DNA of 35,491 nt from Pyrodictiaceae archaeon (GTDB lineage: Archaea; Thermoproteota; Thermoprotei_A; Sulfolobales; Pyrodictiaceae), in the NCBI GenBank assembly GCA_027046265.1, contig JALTZF010000122.1, forward strand, positions 1 through 35,491, read 5' to 3'. Shown here one piece after another: positions 16,775 to 25,091 of the stretch. Below the pieces are notes generated by a model. That model was not told the DNA's origin. It was given only the letters and a program-made list of their open reading frames with translations, and did no database searches. A program made the translations under genes and the position numbers. Numbering within the stretch: the first letter of the stretch is position 1; each line of letters begins with the position of its first letter.

Positions 16775-16847
16775 TGGGTTTATAGGGGAGAGGAGGAGCT
16801 CTAGTTCTCTCACTTAGCACAACATAGCTAAGCTCTAGAAGGTGGCG

Positions 16848-18029
16848 CTAGCGCCGACACCTCTCTTCTATAGGCATGTACTTAAACCCAGTTGGGCCAA
16901 CATATTCCTCCTTCGGCCTTATTATCCTATTATGGGTTACTTGTTCTATGTAGTGTGCTGTCCACCCGACAACACGTGCTATCGCGAAGATTGGTGTGTA
17001 GAGGTCTTTTGGTATGCCAAGCACATGGTATAGTGCGGCTGTGTAGAGGTCAACATTGCTCGGTATCCTTTTCAGCTCCCACATAGCTTTCTCAAGCTCG
17101 TCTATCATTGCAAGGAACTTCCTTGCCTCGGGATTGTACTCAGCAAGCTTTGACAGCCACTCTCTTAGCACGTCTGTACGTGGGTCATGCACCTTGTATA
17201 CCCTATGGCCAAACCCCATAACCTTCTCTTTCTTCTTAAGCTTCTCTTCAACATATGCTCTAGCCTTCTCGGGCTCACCTATTTCAAGCATCATCTCTAG
17301 AGCACGCTGGTTAGCGCCACCGTGGAGTGGGCCCTTGAGCGCACCTATGGCACCTGCTACAGCAGAATACATGTCACTTAGTGTTGAAGCTATCACCCTA
17401 TTGGTGAATGTTGAAGCGTTGAAGCCGTGATCCATGTAAAGGACTAGGCTTGACTCGAATGCTCTCACTTCAATGTCTCCTGGCACTATGCCCCCGCCAA
17501 GTATCATGCGTAGCACGTCTCCTGCATGGCGAAGACTCTGGTCAGGCTTGATCTCGTTACCATACCTTGAGAGATGCCATCCATTAGCAAATATTACTGG
17601 TAGCTTTGCTATTATCCTAATAGCCCTATCATAAAGTGCATCCCTACTCATATTATCGGGATCTGGGTCGTACATGCCTAGTAGTAGTACACCAAAAGCA
17701 CCATAGTACATGGGGTGTGTTATCGGCACAGTCTTGAGCGCATCAATGAGTTTTGTTGGTATCCACCTCTCACTATTGAGCTTCTTACTGAACTCCTTGA
17801 GTTCCTCCTCGCATGGGAGTTCGCCGTAAAGTATGAGGTAAGCTGCTTCCTCGAAGCTTGCATGTTTGCCTATGTCGCTTATAAGGTAGCCCCTATAGAT
17901 TGTCTCCTTTCCTTCTGGGTCAACACCCGATATCGTTGTCTGGTCTATTATGACGTTTGCGAGGCCTTTAGGCACACGTACAAACTCTCTTCCCTCACGC
18001 ACAACTTTTTCACAGAGCGTTGTAGACAT
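16848..18029 (-). CDS. gltA: citrate synthase
   Basis: This is a 393-residue type I-like small citrate synthase, as in other archaea. It condenses oxaloacetate and acetyl-CoA. Catalytic landmarks are the His in LKGPLHGGANQRALEM, the His in VMGFGHRVYKVHDPRTD, and the Asp in SNVDLYTAALYHVLGIP. MDHGFNASTFTNRV carries another substrate-binding histidine. I chose ATG 18029: GGGAGGG lies 8 bases upstream and the family starts close to it. A start at 18053 would add 8 residues. It is the first gene of the TCA cluster. 2-methylcitrate synthase activity is possible but less likely beside icd and aconitase. Confidence 0.94.
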   Translation of the reverse strand: MSTTLCEKVVREGREFVRVPKGLANVIIDQTTISGVDPEGKETIYRGYLISDIGKHASFEEAAYLILYGELPCEEELKEFSKKLNSERWIPTKLIDALKTVPITHPMYYGAFGVLLLGMYDPDPDNMSRDALYDRAIRIIAKLPVIFANGWHLSRYGNEIKPDQSLRHAGDVLRMILGGGIVPGDIEVRAFESSLVLYMDHGFNASTFTNRVIASTLSDMYSAVAGAIGALKGPLHGGANQRALEMMLEIGEPEKARAYVEEKLKKKEKVMGFGHRVYKVHDPRTDVLREWLSKLAEYNPEARKFLAMIDELEKAMWELKRIPSNVDLYTAALYHVLGIPKDLYTPIFAIARVVGWTAHYIEQVTHNRIIRPKEEYVGPTGFKYMPIEERCRR

Positions 18030-18086
18030 TCGGTTGTCCCTCCCCTCACGCAAGTACCTCCGCGTATCATCCTACATTATTAACAC

Positions 18087-18098
18087 CGCTTATAATTG
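18087..18098 (-). promoter_or_regulatory. TATA box for citrate synthase
   Basis: On the minus strand CAATTATAAGCG is a good TATA box, about 60 bases before the ATG of gltA. The predicted transcript start is near 18066. A pair of exact 10-bp direct repeats lies 26-58 bases further upstream and may be a regulator site. Confidence 0.55.
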
Positions 18099-18123
18099 TA
18101 GTTGTTAGTTGAACACATAAAAT

Positions 18124-18145
18124 ACTATTCATAGAACTATTCATA
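18124..18145. repeat. direct repeat upstream of citrate synthase promoter
   Basis: ACTATTCATA occurs at 18124-18133 and again at 18136-18145, a spacing of 12 bp, in an AT-rich 190-base gap. The copies lie on about the same face of the helix, just upstream of the gltA TATA box. That position suits an activator or repressor site; it could equally be chance in AT-rich DNA. Confidence 0.3.
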
Positions 18146-18247
18146 ATTAATACTGATAATACAACCGTATAACGTCTCACATAAAATAATAATTTCAGCC
18201 CATAAAAATTAAGCGGGAAACTAAAGGAGAGTTATCCAAACTATTCC

Positions 18248-18955
18248 TTAAATAATTTCTATATTGTCACAGCTGTACCACCCAAGCACCCTTAGTAGCC
18301 GTTGAACCTCAGCCACTGTACTTCTTAGCCTAACTGTATCCACTCCCGGAACTCCAGCTGCTATTATGAGAACACATCTTGTCTCTGGCCTAACCATAGT
18401 TACTCTGGAGTCCCTATGTGGGTACAAGTGCATAACTACGCCACGACTATCAATCATGATCGGTGTGCTAGCAGGTACTCTCTCTTCTTTCCCTCCAATA
18501 GGCTCAAAGACCTCGTTTCCAGTAGCTAATACTATGCGTGCTGGCGGAGTGAACTGTTCAAGGTCATAGATGCCTACTGGTATGAGATGCTTCGCTGAAG
18601 CTATGTTTCCAGCATCTACTACGGGGTTTATCTTTGGCCACTTGCCACGCAGAAGCCTACGCACAAGTGCCTCGCTACTAGGCCTAGTTTTTGTTGGATC
18701 TATCCCTATACGCCAATAGAAGTCACGGTATGCCCTCACTACTGGGTCGTTCTTTAAGTTTTCAAGTGTATACTTTGACTTGATCTCTTCCCGGAGCCTC
18801 TCTGCTTCAGCTTCAAGCTCGCTATCATCAAGCTCTCCTACTGGCACACCCCAGGACACGCTATACGCTAGCCTGACTCCAAGTCTTCTCGCGTCATCAC
18901 CTACAATAACTAGCTCCTTTAGAGAGCTACAGTAGACACTGCACTCGCCTGACAC
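18248..18955 (-). CDS. B3/B4 (tRNA-binding/editing-like) domain protein
   Basis: This is a 235-residue protein with the B3/B4 fold also found in the phenylalanyl-tRNA synthetase beta subunit. Marks are DPVVRAYRDFYWRIGIDPTKTRPSSEAL near residues 85-110, then INPVVDAGNIASAKHLIPVGIYDLEQ near 118, and a C-terminal region with CVLIIAAGVPGV. Free-standing B3/B4 proteins are thought to act on misacylated tRNA or related substrates, but the activity of most is not established. It is followed after about 190 AT-rich bases by gltA on the same strand. Confidence 0.85.
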   Translation of the reverse strand: MSGECSVYCSSLKELVIVGDDARRLGVRLAYSVSWGVPVGELDDSELEAEAERLREEIKSKYTLENLKNDPVVRAYRDFYWRIGIDPTKTRPSSEALVRRLLRGKWPKINPVVDAGNIASAKHLIPVGIYDLEQFTPPARIVLATGNEVFEPIGGKEERVPASTPIMIDSRGVVMHLYPHRDSRVTMVRPETRCVLIIAAGVPGVDTVRLRSTVAEVQRLLRVLGWYSCDNIEII

Positions 18956-19029
18956 TGTGCCACCCCCTGCAGGCTACACTACGTTCTGCTAAAGATTAAA
19001 GCATCTAAGCTAAGCTAAATTACGCCAGT

Positions 19030-19270
19030 CTAGAAAGAGGGGAAATCCTGGAGAAATCGGCTGGCCCATGAGGAGCCGTCCACCTAGAAGGAGCCCTCCA
19101 AGAAAGGGCCATGAACTGTTTGGGCGCCACCGAGGCTGCAAGCCAGGGTAGGCGCTGATGAGGCTTGGAAGGAGCGAGCCTAAGACGCTTCTAGGGCTGT
19201 GAGCGCAGCGGGGATTCTGAGTCTCAAGGCAGTCTATGACTACTTCAGAAAACCAGCCTAGTCACACAAC
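19030..19270 (+). ncRNA. candidate structured RNA, GC-rich stem-loop block
   Basis: This gap between two minus-strand genes has no convincing CDS but carries nested inverted repeats. TGGCCC (19062-19067) mirrors GGGCCA (19106-19111). GCGCC (19124-19128) mirrors GGCGC (19151-19155), enclosing GGCT-GCA-AGCC (19134-19144). AGGCT (19161-19165) mirrors AGCCT (19177-19181), and GCTG (19196-19199) mirrors CAGC (19206-19209). TGACTA (19237-19242) mirrors TAGTCA (19259-19264). GGAGAAATCGGCTGG near 19050 and CAGAAAACCAGCC near 19246-19258 loosely recall the two strands around helix P4 of RNase P RNA and can pair (GGCTGG/CCAGCC). However, several universal P4 bases are missing. It may be a divergent RNase P-like RNA, another ncRNA or a mobile-element end. 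The strand is uncertain. Confidence 0.35.
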
Positions 19271-19294
19271 ACTACTCTGCCCCCTACTATGGTG

Positions 19295-21202
19295 TTACTG
19301 TAGGCCAAGCCTCCTCTTAGCTTCTCTAATTGCTTTCTCAGCCTCAGAAACAGCCCACTCAAGGCCTAGCTTCTCAAGGGTTTCCCTGGTAGGAATACCC
19401 GTCTCTAAGTCGTATCCTCGATGCTTGTAGAACTCACGTAATGCGTCCTGGAAGTCTTCCCAGTCTAATGCAGCCTTGACACCTTTGAGTGGGCCATCAG
19501 CTATAGGCTCCATCCACCTCTTCGGTATAGTATCGTGTTCAGACACACGCCCAGCAAGTGCTGCATGTATACGTGCTAGTGCTTCTGTCCTCCACCCTAC
19601 AAGCATCATCTCCTCTGCACTCATCTCCAGTCCTGTCACAGCCCTATACATCCTTTCTACTTCACTTCTCTGGTATGGGACGAATGTGCATAGACCCAAG
19701 CTGTCCAAGACAGCTTTCCAGTCGCGGTCCTCTATGAGGCTCTTAACCATTCCGCGTGCCGGCCCCTTACTCGGAGGCTCATGGGGGCGCGGCCACCCCC
19801 GGAGGTGGCTTGCACCGATATCTGCCGTGGCATAGCTTATTGCAAAACCCCTCCTCCCACGTGGGTCCCATGCTGCTGCTTCGAGGCCTTTGACGTGTAC
19901 AGCCTCGTCATAGCCCCTGCCGAGTACTCGCGAAGCCTTCTCTACACCCTCAGCCAGCACCGCACCTATACCCTTCCGGTAGGCTATGAGCCTCGCTATC
20001 TCGCGGACTGCTTCGGCAGCCCCGAAGCGCGGCTCAATACTCAAGCCGCTAAGCTCTTCCTTCTTGATGAGGCCCTTCTCGTAGAGCTCCATGAACCAGC
20101 CTGCAACCTCTCCGAAGCTGATGCTGTCGAGGCCCAAGCTGTTTATAAGCCACTCAGTTAACAACACCTCGTCTGCATCTAGCACGTAGGGGTTAAGACC
20201 TAGCATTGCTAGGTTCTCATACTCTGGCTTGACAACTATGTGCTCAAGACCCTTCTTCTTGGGTCTGGCGAGCTTACTACACTTTACGGGGCAACCCCAC
20301 CCCCACAGTATCCCAGCGTACTCCTTGTAGGTCTCGCGTCCAACACCACGAGCATCTACGATGGCTTCACCCGACAGCTTCTTTGCCTCATCCTCGGGCA
20401 GCCACGGTCTTTGCCAGTGCTTGCCTGGGCACATGCTCAGCCGGGCACACACACTTACACCATCATTAGTCCCATAGCGTGCCCACGCACGTGTAGGCTC
20501 ATCGCCCTTTATCCTCTCGTAGACTTCACGGTAAACCCGCCTCCACTCATCCATATCTGCACGGGCTGGCACTTTGCTACCCCAGACAGCTATTGCCTTG
20601 AGCCTCATAGACCCCATGACTGCTCCTAGCCCACAGCGTCCAGCAGCACGGAAGCCGTCAACCATTATGTTAGCGTATCGTACAAGGTTCTCGCCTGCAG
20701 GCCCTATAGTAGCCACGCTAGCGCCTAGCCTTGTCTCCCTCCTTATTGCCTGCCATGTGTCCCACGTACTGCTACCCCATAGGTGTCTTGCCTCCCTAAA
20801 CTCGACATCGCCATTCTCAATATACAGGTAGACGGGGTCAGTTGAGCGCCCACTGATAACTAGAGCATCAAAGCCAGCTAGCCGGAGCTTTGAAGCGAAT
20901 ACCTGGCCTGCATAAGTATCGCAGAGGATGCCCGTAAGGGGGCTCTTTGCTAGGAACCCTATCTTTGAGGCGCCAGGAGCATGGGATGCTAGTCCTCCAG
21001 CTGAGACTACAAGCTTGTTCTCGTAGGGATTGAGGGGGTCAGCACTTGGCGCTATGTGCTTGAAGCCGTAGTAGTAGAGGAACCCCTTACCTCCTAGGAA
21101 CATCTTTACAGTGGCAAGGTCAATACTTCTTATCTCTGCTCTTCTGTTGGAGAGGTCTATGTATGCTATGCGGGAAGTATAGCCGTAAGCCAAGATGTGC
21201 AC
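19295..21202 (-). CDS. aor: aldehyde:ferredoxin oxidoreductase family (tungsten enzyme)
   Basis: This is a 635-residue AOR-family protein, expected to oxidise aldehydes to acids with a tungsto-bispterin site and one [4Fe-4S] cluster, passing electrons to ferredoxin. Family marks are GGKGFLYYYGFKHI near 37, SAGGLASHAPGASKIGFLAKSPLTG near 68-91, PEYENLAMLGLNP near 326, GLDSISFGEV near 357, and WDPRGRRGFAISYATADIGASHLRG near 445. Cluster cysteines C304, C308 and C505 are present. The first Cys of the usual CxxCPxxC, however, is Gly301 (WGWGCPVKC). The GTG at 21202 is given as start. A TTG at 21193 is better spaced from a GGTG and is a good alternative. Confidence 0.9.
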   Translation of the reverse strand: MHILAYGYTSRIAYIDLSNRRAEIRSIDLATVKMFLGGKGFLYYYGFKHIAPSADPLNPYENKLVVSAGGLASHAPGASKIGFLAKSPLTGILCDTYAGQVFASKLRLAGFDALVISGRSTDPVYLYIENGDVEFREARHLWGSSTWDTWQAIRRETRLGASVATIGPAGENLVRYANIMVDGFRAAGRCGLGAVMGSMRLKAIAVWGSKVPARADMDEWRRVYREVYERIKGDEPTRAWARYGTNDGVSVCARLSMCPGKHWQRPWLPEDEAKKLSGEAIVDARGVGRETYKEYAGILWGWGCPVKCSKLARPKKKGLEHIVVKPEYENLAMLGLNPYVLDADEVLLTEWLINSLGLDSISFGEVAGWFMELYEKGLIKKEELSGLSIEPRFGAAEAVREIARLIAYRKGIGAVLAEGVEKASRVLGRGYDEAVHVKGLEAAAWDPRGRRGFAISYATADIGASHLRGWPRPHEPPSKGPARGMVKSLIEDRDWKAVLDSLGLCTFVPYQRSEVERMYRAVTGLEMSAEEMMLVGWRTEALARIHAALAGRVSEHDTIPKRWMEPIADGPLKGVKAALDWEDFQDALREFYKHRGYDLETGIPTRETLEKLGLEWAVSEAEKAIREAKRRLGLQ

Positions 21203-21346
21203 ACCCAGTGGCTAGCAGTTAATCGCACATAGTGGTAGTTACGTTGTGTAAGGGTAAAAGATTATGTAGTAGAATAGCACTATGGTTTGTTGCTAGTCAA
21301 GTAGGGTAACCACTATTATGCTCCTAATATCTAGAAATGATATAAG

Positions 21347-21360
21347 ATTTAAATATTCAT
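21347..21360 (+). promoter_or_regulatory. TATA box for ABC exporter genes
   Basis: ATTTAAATATTCAT lies about 46 bases before the ATG of the ABC ATPase at 21406. A transcript would begin near 21378. The rest of the 203-base gap to the divergent AOR gene shows no other clear element. Confidence 0.5.
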
Positions 21361-21405
21361 ATAATGGCTAATAAGGCTTGAAGTGTATGCAAACGGTGTA
21401 AATGC

Positions 21406-22179
21406 ATGGAGAGAAACGTAGTTGTTATCGTTGATAGAGTCGAGAAAGTATACCCGGGCGGTGTCAGGGCGCTTAGAGGTATAAGCTTTAGTGTAAGAGA
21501 GGGGGAAATCTTCGGGCTTGTAGGCCCTAACGGTGCTGGTAAGACCACAGCTTTCCGCATTATTGCCTCATTGATTAAGCCTACTTCTGGTAAAGTTGTA
21601 GTAGATGGAGTAGACGTTGTTGCTAACCCCTTTGAGGCACGTAAACGCATAGCCTACGTACCCGAAGAAGTTGGAGGGTATCGCAGGCTTACTGGTCTTG
21701 AATACCTAAAGTTCATTGTTACAACATTCCTACGGGCGCGTGGTGCTCCTCGGGAGGAGGCTGAGAAAACTGTTGAGGAGGCAGTTGAGCTTACTGGGCT
21801 CCCAATGGAGAGGCTTAGCAAGGCTAAGATGGGGGATTACAGTAAGGGTATGAAAAGGAGGCTACAAGTAGCATGGGTTCTAGCTGTTAAGCCTAAGCTA
21901 GCGATACTTGATGAGCCTACTACTGGTCTTGACGTCGAGGCAAGCTATGAGCTGAGACACTTGATAAAAGAATACTCTAAGAGGTACGGGATGACTGTTC
22001 TGATAAGTAGCCATAATATGTTTGAAGTTGAGACTGTATGTGATAGAGTTGCACTGATAAAGGATGGAGTAATAATTGATGAGGGAGCGCCACGTGAGAT
22101 AATTGAGAAGTATGATGCTGTTAATCTTGAGGATGCATATATGAAGATTCTTTCTTCGAAAAAATCTGTGTATTCGTGA
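21406..22179 (+). CDS. ABC transporter ATPase (NatA/CcmA-like)
   Basis: This is a 257-residue ATP-binding subunit of an ABC-2 type exporter. Walker A is GPNGAGKTT near residues 39-47, the signature is YSKGMKRRLQVAWVLA near 145, Walker B is LAILDEPTTGLD near 166, and the switch histidine is in VLISSHNMFEVE near 201. It ends 27 bases before the permease gene on the same strand, forming a two-gene exporter like NatAB. The substrate is unknown. Confidence 0.92.
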   Translation: MERNVVVIVDRVEKVYPGGVRALRGISFSVREGEIFGLVGPNGAGKTTAFRIIASLIKPTSGKVVVDGVDVVANPFEARKRIAYVPEEVGGYRRLTGLEYLKFIVTTFLRARGAPREEAEKTVEEAVELTGLPMERLSKAKMGDYSKGMKRRLQVAWVLAVKPKLAILDEPTTGLDVEASYELRHLIKEYSKRYGMTVLISSHNMFEVETVCDRVALIKDGVIIDEGAPREIIEKYDAVNLEDAYMKILSSKKSVYS

Positions 22180-22206
22180 AGCTTGTTGTAGTGTGGTGGT
22201 ATTAGT

Positions 22207-23412
22207 TTGAAGTTGTTAGAGAAGGAGATTCGTGTACTTATGCGTGAACCTATGGTTATAGCTATGATAGTTCTCCCATTCATAATATATTCTTCAATGG
22301 CCCCATTCTATAGTGGTATTGCAGAGCAAACCAAGGAGGCTGTAAAGCTTGAAGGAGTAAAGACAGCTATTCTTTTGTGTGATGTTGATAAGGCTACAAG
22401 GCTACTCCTGGAGACTATTGTATCAAGGCATAAGACTAATATGACAGTAGACTTGCTGGAAGGCTGTAATGCTATTGATGTACTTGTAGAAGGCTATGAT
22501 GTAGTCACATTAATTAATGGTAGTATTCTGAAGCGTAGCCTTTCTATGTCATTATACATTAGGGGTAGTATTGAGAAGTTTACTAAGACTATGGCTTTGC
22601 CAGCTACTGCCTCAGCTGTATTCACAGACTTATTAGCCCAAGGTAGTGAAGAAAAGGTTAACATGACTGTTAAAAGCTATATCTACCTGAATAACAAGCT
22701 ATACAGTTTTAAGGAGCTAAGCTCAATATTCAACTCTTCAACAGTAATGATCATGGCACTATTCTTCATATTATTCCCTGCCGCGTCGCTAGGAGCAGTA
22801 CTCATTGGTGCTGAGAGAGAAGAGAGAATGCTAGATGTACTCCTCAGCCTCCCAGTTAGGAGAAGAGACATAGCTTTGACCAAGGCTACTGCGGCACTCA
22901 TAGTATCACTGCTGGCTGCAGCCTCAGCAATAGGTGGGTACATTGTTATGCTTACAAGGTCTGGTTTAGAGGTTCCATTCAGATTCTACTTCAGCACCCT
23001 AGACGTAGCACTCTACGCTGTAGCACTACTCTCAGAAGCATTCTTTGTTGTCATACTAGCAATGCTGATAAGCATATTTACATCAACAATTCGTGGTGCA
23101 CAAGCTGTAGCACCAATAGTTGCTTTCCCAGCACTAATACCATTCTTCATGCTTATGACGGGATTCCCACTATCATATAAGACAGCAGTAGTGCCATACA
23201 TGGCCTCTATATATAGCGTGCTTGCACCGTTAATAGGGAGAGACTATGCAGCAGTATCCATAGCAGCACAGTTTACTGAGGCACTAATAGCAGCAATAGT
23301 ATTCATAAAGGTTCTAGAGTCAGAAATAGCTGTTAGTGGCCCAGAAACACTCAAGCAAATAGTGAGGAAGCTCAAGCGGAGAAGGAAGATAAGTAGGGTC
23401 TTCCTCTCCTAG
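22207..23412 (+). CDS. ABC-2 type permease (NatB-like)
   Basis: This is a 401-residue permease partner of the ATPase just upstream. The N-terminal membrane helix (residues ~15-35) is followed by a large extracytoplasmic domain (~40-175) with several N-x-S/T sites. Five or more membrane helices follow (from MIMALFFILFPAASLGAVL near 182 to IAAQFTEALIAAIVFIKVL). EREERMLDVLLSLPVRRRDI is the typical coupling helix motif of NatB/ABC-2 proteins. The start is TTG. It ends convergently with a second exporter after a 61-base gap. Confidence 0.88.
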   Translation: MKLLEKEIRVLMREPMVIAMIVLPFIIYSSMAPFYSGIAEQTKEAVKLEGVKTAILLCDVDKATRLLLETIVSRHKTNMTVDLLEGCNAIDVLVEGYDVVTLINGSILKRSLSMSLYIRGSIEKFTKTMALPATASAVFTDLLAQGSEEKVNMTVKSYIYLNNKLYSFKELSSIFNSSTVMIMALFFILFPAASLGAVLIGAEREERMLDVLLSLPVRRRDIALTKATAALIVSLLAAASAIGGYIVMLTRSGLEVPFRFYFSTLDVALYAVALLSEAFFVVILAMLISIFTSTIRGAQAVAPIVAFPALIPFFMLMTGFPLSYKTAVVPYMASIYSVLAPLIGRDYAAVSIAAQFTEALIAAIVFIKVLESEIAVSGPETLKQIVRKLKRRRKISRVFLS

Positions 23413-23473
23413 TCTTCCCTAATTTTCTAGCAACCTCTCCTCTCATTCTACCCTTGCATTAACTGCTAATTCT

Positions 23474-24289
23474 TCACATTCTACCTATACCTTTTACACC
23501 ATGTATTCTCACATACCTGTCCTCAACATACTTATAGTATAGGAGTCCAGCAGTAAGCATTCCGGCACCCAGTATACCTGATAAAGCCACTTCGAGGCCT
23601 AAGCCTAGGTAGGGCTCTATTCTTACAGCGCCGTAGCGTAATACCTCGGCTGCATGAGAGTACGGGATAACAATTGCTACTAGTCTTAGCGGCCTAGGCA
23701 GCATTTCTACAGGGGTAGCTATGCCTCCAACTATGAATACAACAAAGTTGGAAATATCGAGTAACGTGCCTGGGATACTTAGCCGGAGCCCAGTAGCAGA
23801 TAGTATTAAGCCGTACCCTAGAGCCATTGCAATCATGCACATTAACCCGTAGGCTATAAATAATGGGTTATCAGCTATATCCATGCCTCCCACGACGCTG
23901 CTTAGTACAAAGTAGACTAATGCTATTGCTATTATAGACTCGAATACAACGCTGACTAGTCTTCCAGAAAGAAGTGTACTCAAGCTAGTATTATGGAGGA
24001 AGTGTTCTTCGACAAGACCTGTTGTAACTAGGAACCACGTAGTCCACCCCGCTATGAATAGTACCGTGTAGCTTACAGTATTCCACGCTGATACACCCCA
24101 GAACATGACTGGCGCTATTCTAGGCAAGTCCTCTGGTTTAGCGAAGAGTATAGCGCCTAGAAGGAATATTGTGACCCAGAGCATAGTGTTTATAGAACTA
24201 TTTATGAAGCTATACTTATACCTCCATGTCCTGAGTGCGTGAAGGTATAGTATTGCTTTGAGCTTGTAGGCTTTCTCACTCAAACCCAT
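23474..24289 (-). CDS. ABC-2 type permease, second subunit
   Basis: This is a 271-residue integral membrane protein with about six membrane helices and ABC-2 permease character (VFIVGGIATPVEMLPRPLRLVAIVIPYSHAAE segment near residues 190-220). It overlaps the upstream permease gene by 14 bases. Together with the ATPase at 25.1-26.1 kb it makes a three-gene exporter (one ATPase, two different permeases), similar in layout to DrrABC or multidrug/polysaccharide exporters. The substrate is unknown. Confidence 0.85.
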   Translation of the reverse strand: MGLSEKAYKLKAILYLHALRTWRYKYSFINSSINTMLWVTIFLLGAILFAKPEDLPRIAPVMFWGVSAWNTVSYTVLFIAGWTTWFLVTTGLVEEHFLHNTSLSTLLSGRLVSVVFESIIAIALVYFVLSSVVGGMDIADNPLFIAYGLMCMIAMALGYGLILSATGLRLSIPGTLLDISNFVVFIVGGIATPVEMLPRPLRLVAIVIPYSHAAEVLRYGAVRIEPYLGLGLEVALSGILGAGMLTAGLLYYKYVEDRYVRIHGVKGIGRM

Positions 24290-25091
24290 ACATTCTCACC
24301 CTAGCCTCAACTCTCGAGAGCAGTGGCACTGTGAAGAGGTTGTAGGCGAAAGCCATGAGTGTCAGAGCGTAGATTGCTACATACAACTGGCCTGCCGCAG
24401 TCGTCGAGGCCAGCGACTTAGCTATATCCACTACATACCTTACAGGGACTACTACTGAGACTTCTTGGAGTATTTTAGGGAGTATCGTGACTGGATAGAA
24501 TACTCCAGATACGAGGAGCATAAATGGTGCTAGACTACTAGCAACATTACTCTCCTCCTTAGTAGTAAGTACGAGCCCTGCAACTATAACTGAAAGACCT
24601 GCCAGGGGGAGCATGCCAAGTATTATTGATGCATAGAGTGAAGTCACCAGCATAAAGCCCCTCAAGCCCTCAATATAGACAGCAACGGGTAGTGCTGATA
24701 TCACAGAGATTGCTGGAGACAAGAGTACTGATGGTATGCTAGCAGAAAGCAAACGCTTCGAGAGAGGCATAGGTACGAGAATAAGATAGGGTAGTGTACC
24801 ATTCCACCTATTGTAGAGCGTGTACCCTGCAACTTCGTCTATTATGAATACCGAGCTCATAGCAACAGTGCTAGCCGAGACTACGAAGAGTACTGGGCTA
24901 CGCACTCCAAGCCTCTCAGCGTACATTCTAGGGTCTCCAAAGAGGTAGCCCAGGCCTAGTAGCAGCATCATCATTAGGTAGGGCCAGATGAATGCTGCGA
25001 ATAAGAAGGCTCGGTTGTTCTTGTAGAACCTTATGTATGAGTAGAACTCAGCCCTTACAGCATCCATGAACCTTACAGATAAAGCCTTCAC
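24276..25091 (-). CDS. ABC-2 type permease, first subunit
   Basis: This is a 271-residue ABC-2 permease with about six membrane helices. NRAFLFAAFIWPYLMMMLLLG near residue 25 is the first, and LLVSGVFYPVTILPKILQEV near 190 matches the conserved SG.f.P...lP segment of this family. Its ATG overlaps the ATPase stop by four bases (ATGA), and its own end overlaps the next permease by 14 bases. The tight packing indicates one transcript and one complex. Confidence 0.87.
   Translation of the reverse strand: MKALSVRFMDAVRAEFYSYIRFYKNNRAFLFAAFIWPYLMMMLLLGLGYLFGDPRMYAERLGVRSPVLFVVSASTVAMSSVFIIDEVAGYTLYNRWNGTLPYLILVPMPLSKRLLSASIPSVLLSPAISVISALPVAVYIEGLRGFMLVTSLYASIILGMLPLAGLSVIVAGLVLTTKEESNVASSLAPFMLLVSGVFYPVTILPKILQEVSVVVPVRYVVDIAKSLASTTAAGQLYVAIYALTLMAFAYNLFTVPLLSRVEARVRMYGFE

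Noticed and set aside
19161-19181. Resemblance of AGGCT-TGGAAGGAGCG-AGCCT to SRP RNA helix 8
   Set aside because: The strictly conserved AGCA side and the closing pairs of the GGAA loop do not match, and no other SRP RNA parts are present.
19158-19222. Possible box C/D sRNA (TGATGA near 19156, CTGA near 19217)
   Set aside because: The first base of box C is not a purine, there is no clear terminal stem, and no convincing D'/C' pair was seen. The general stem-loop block is the safer description.
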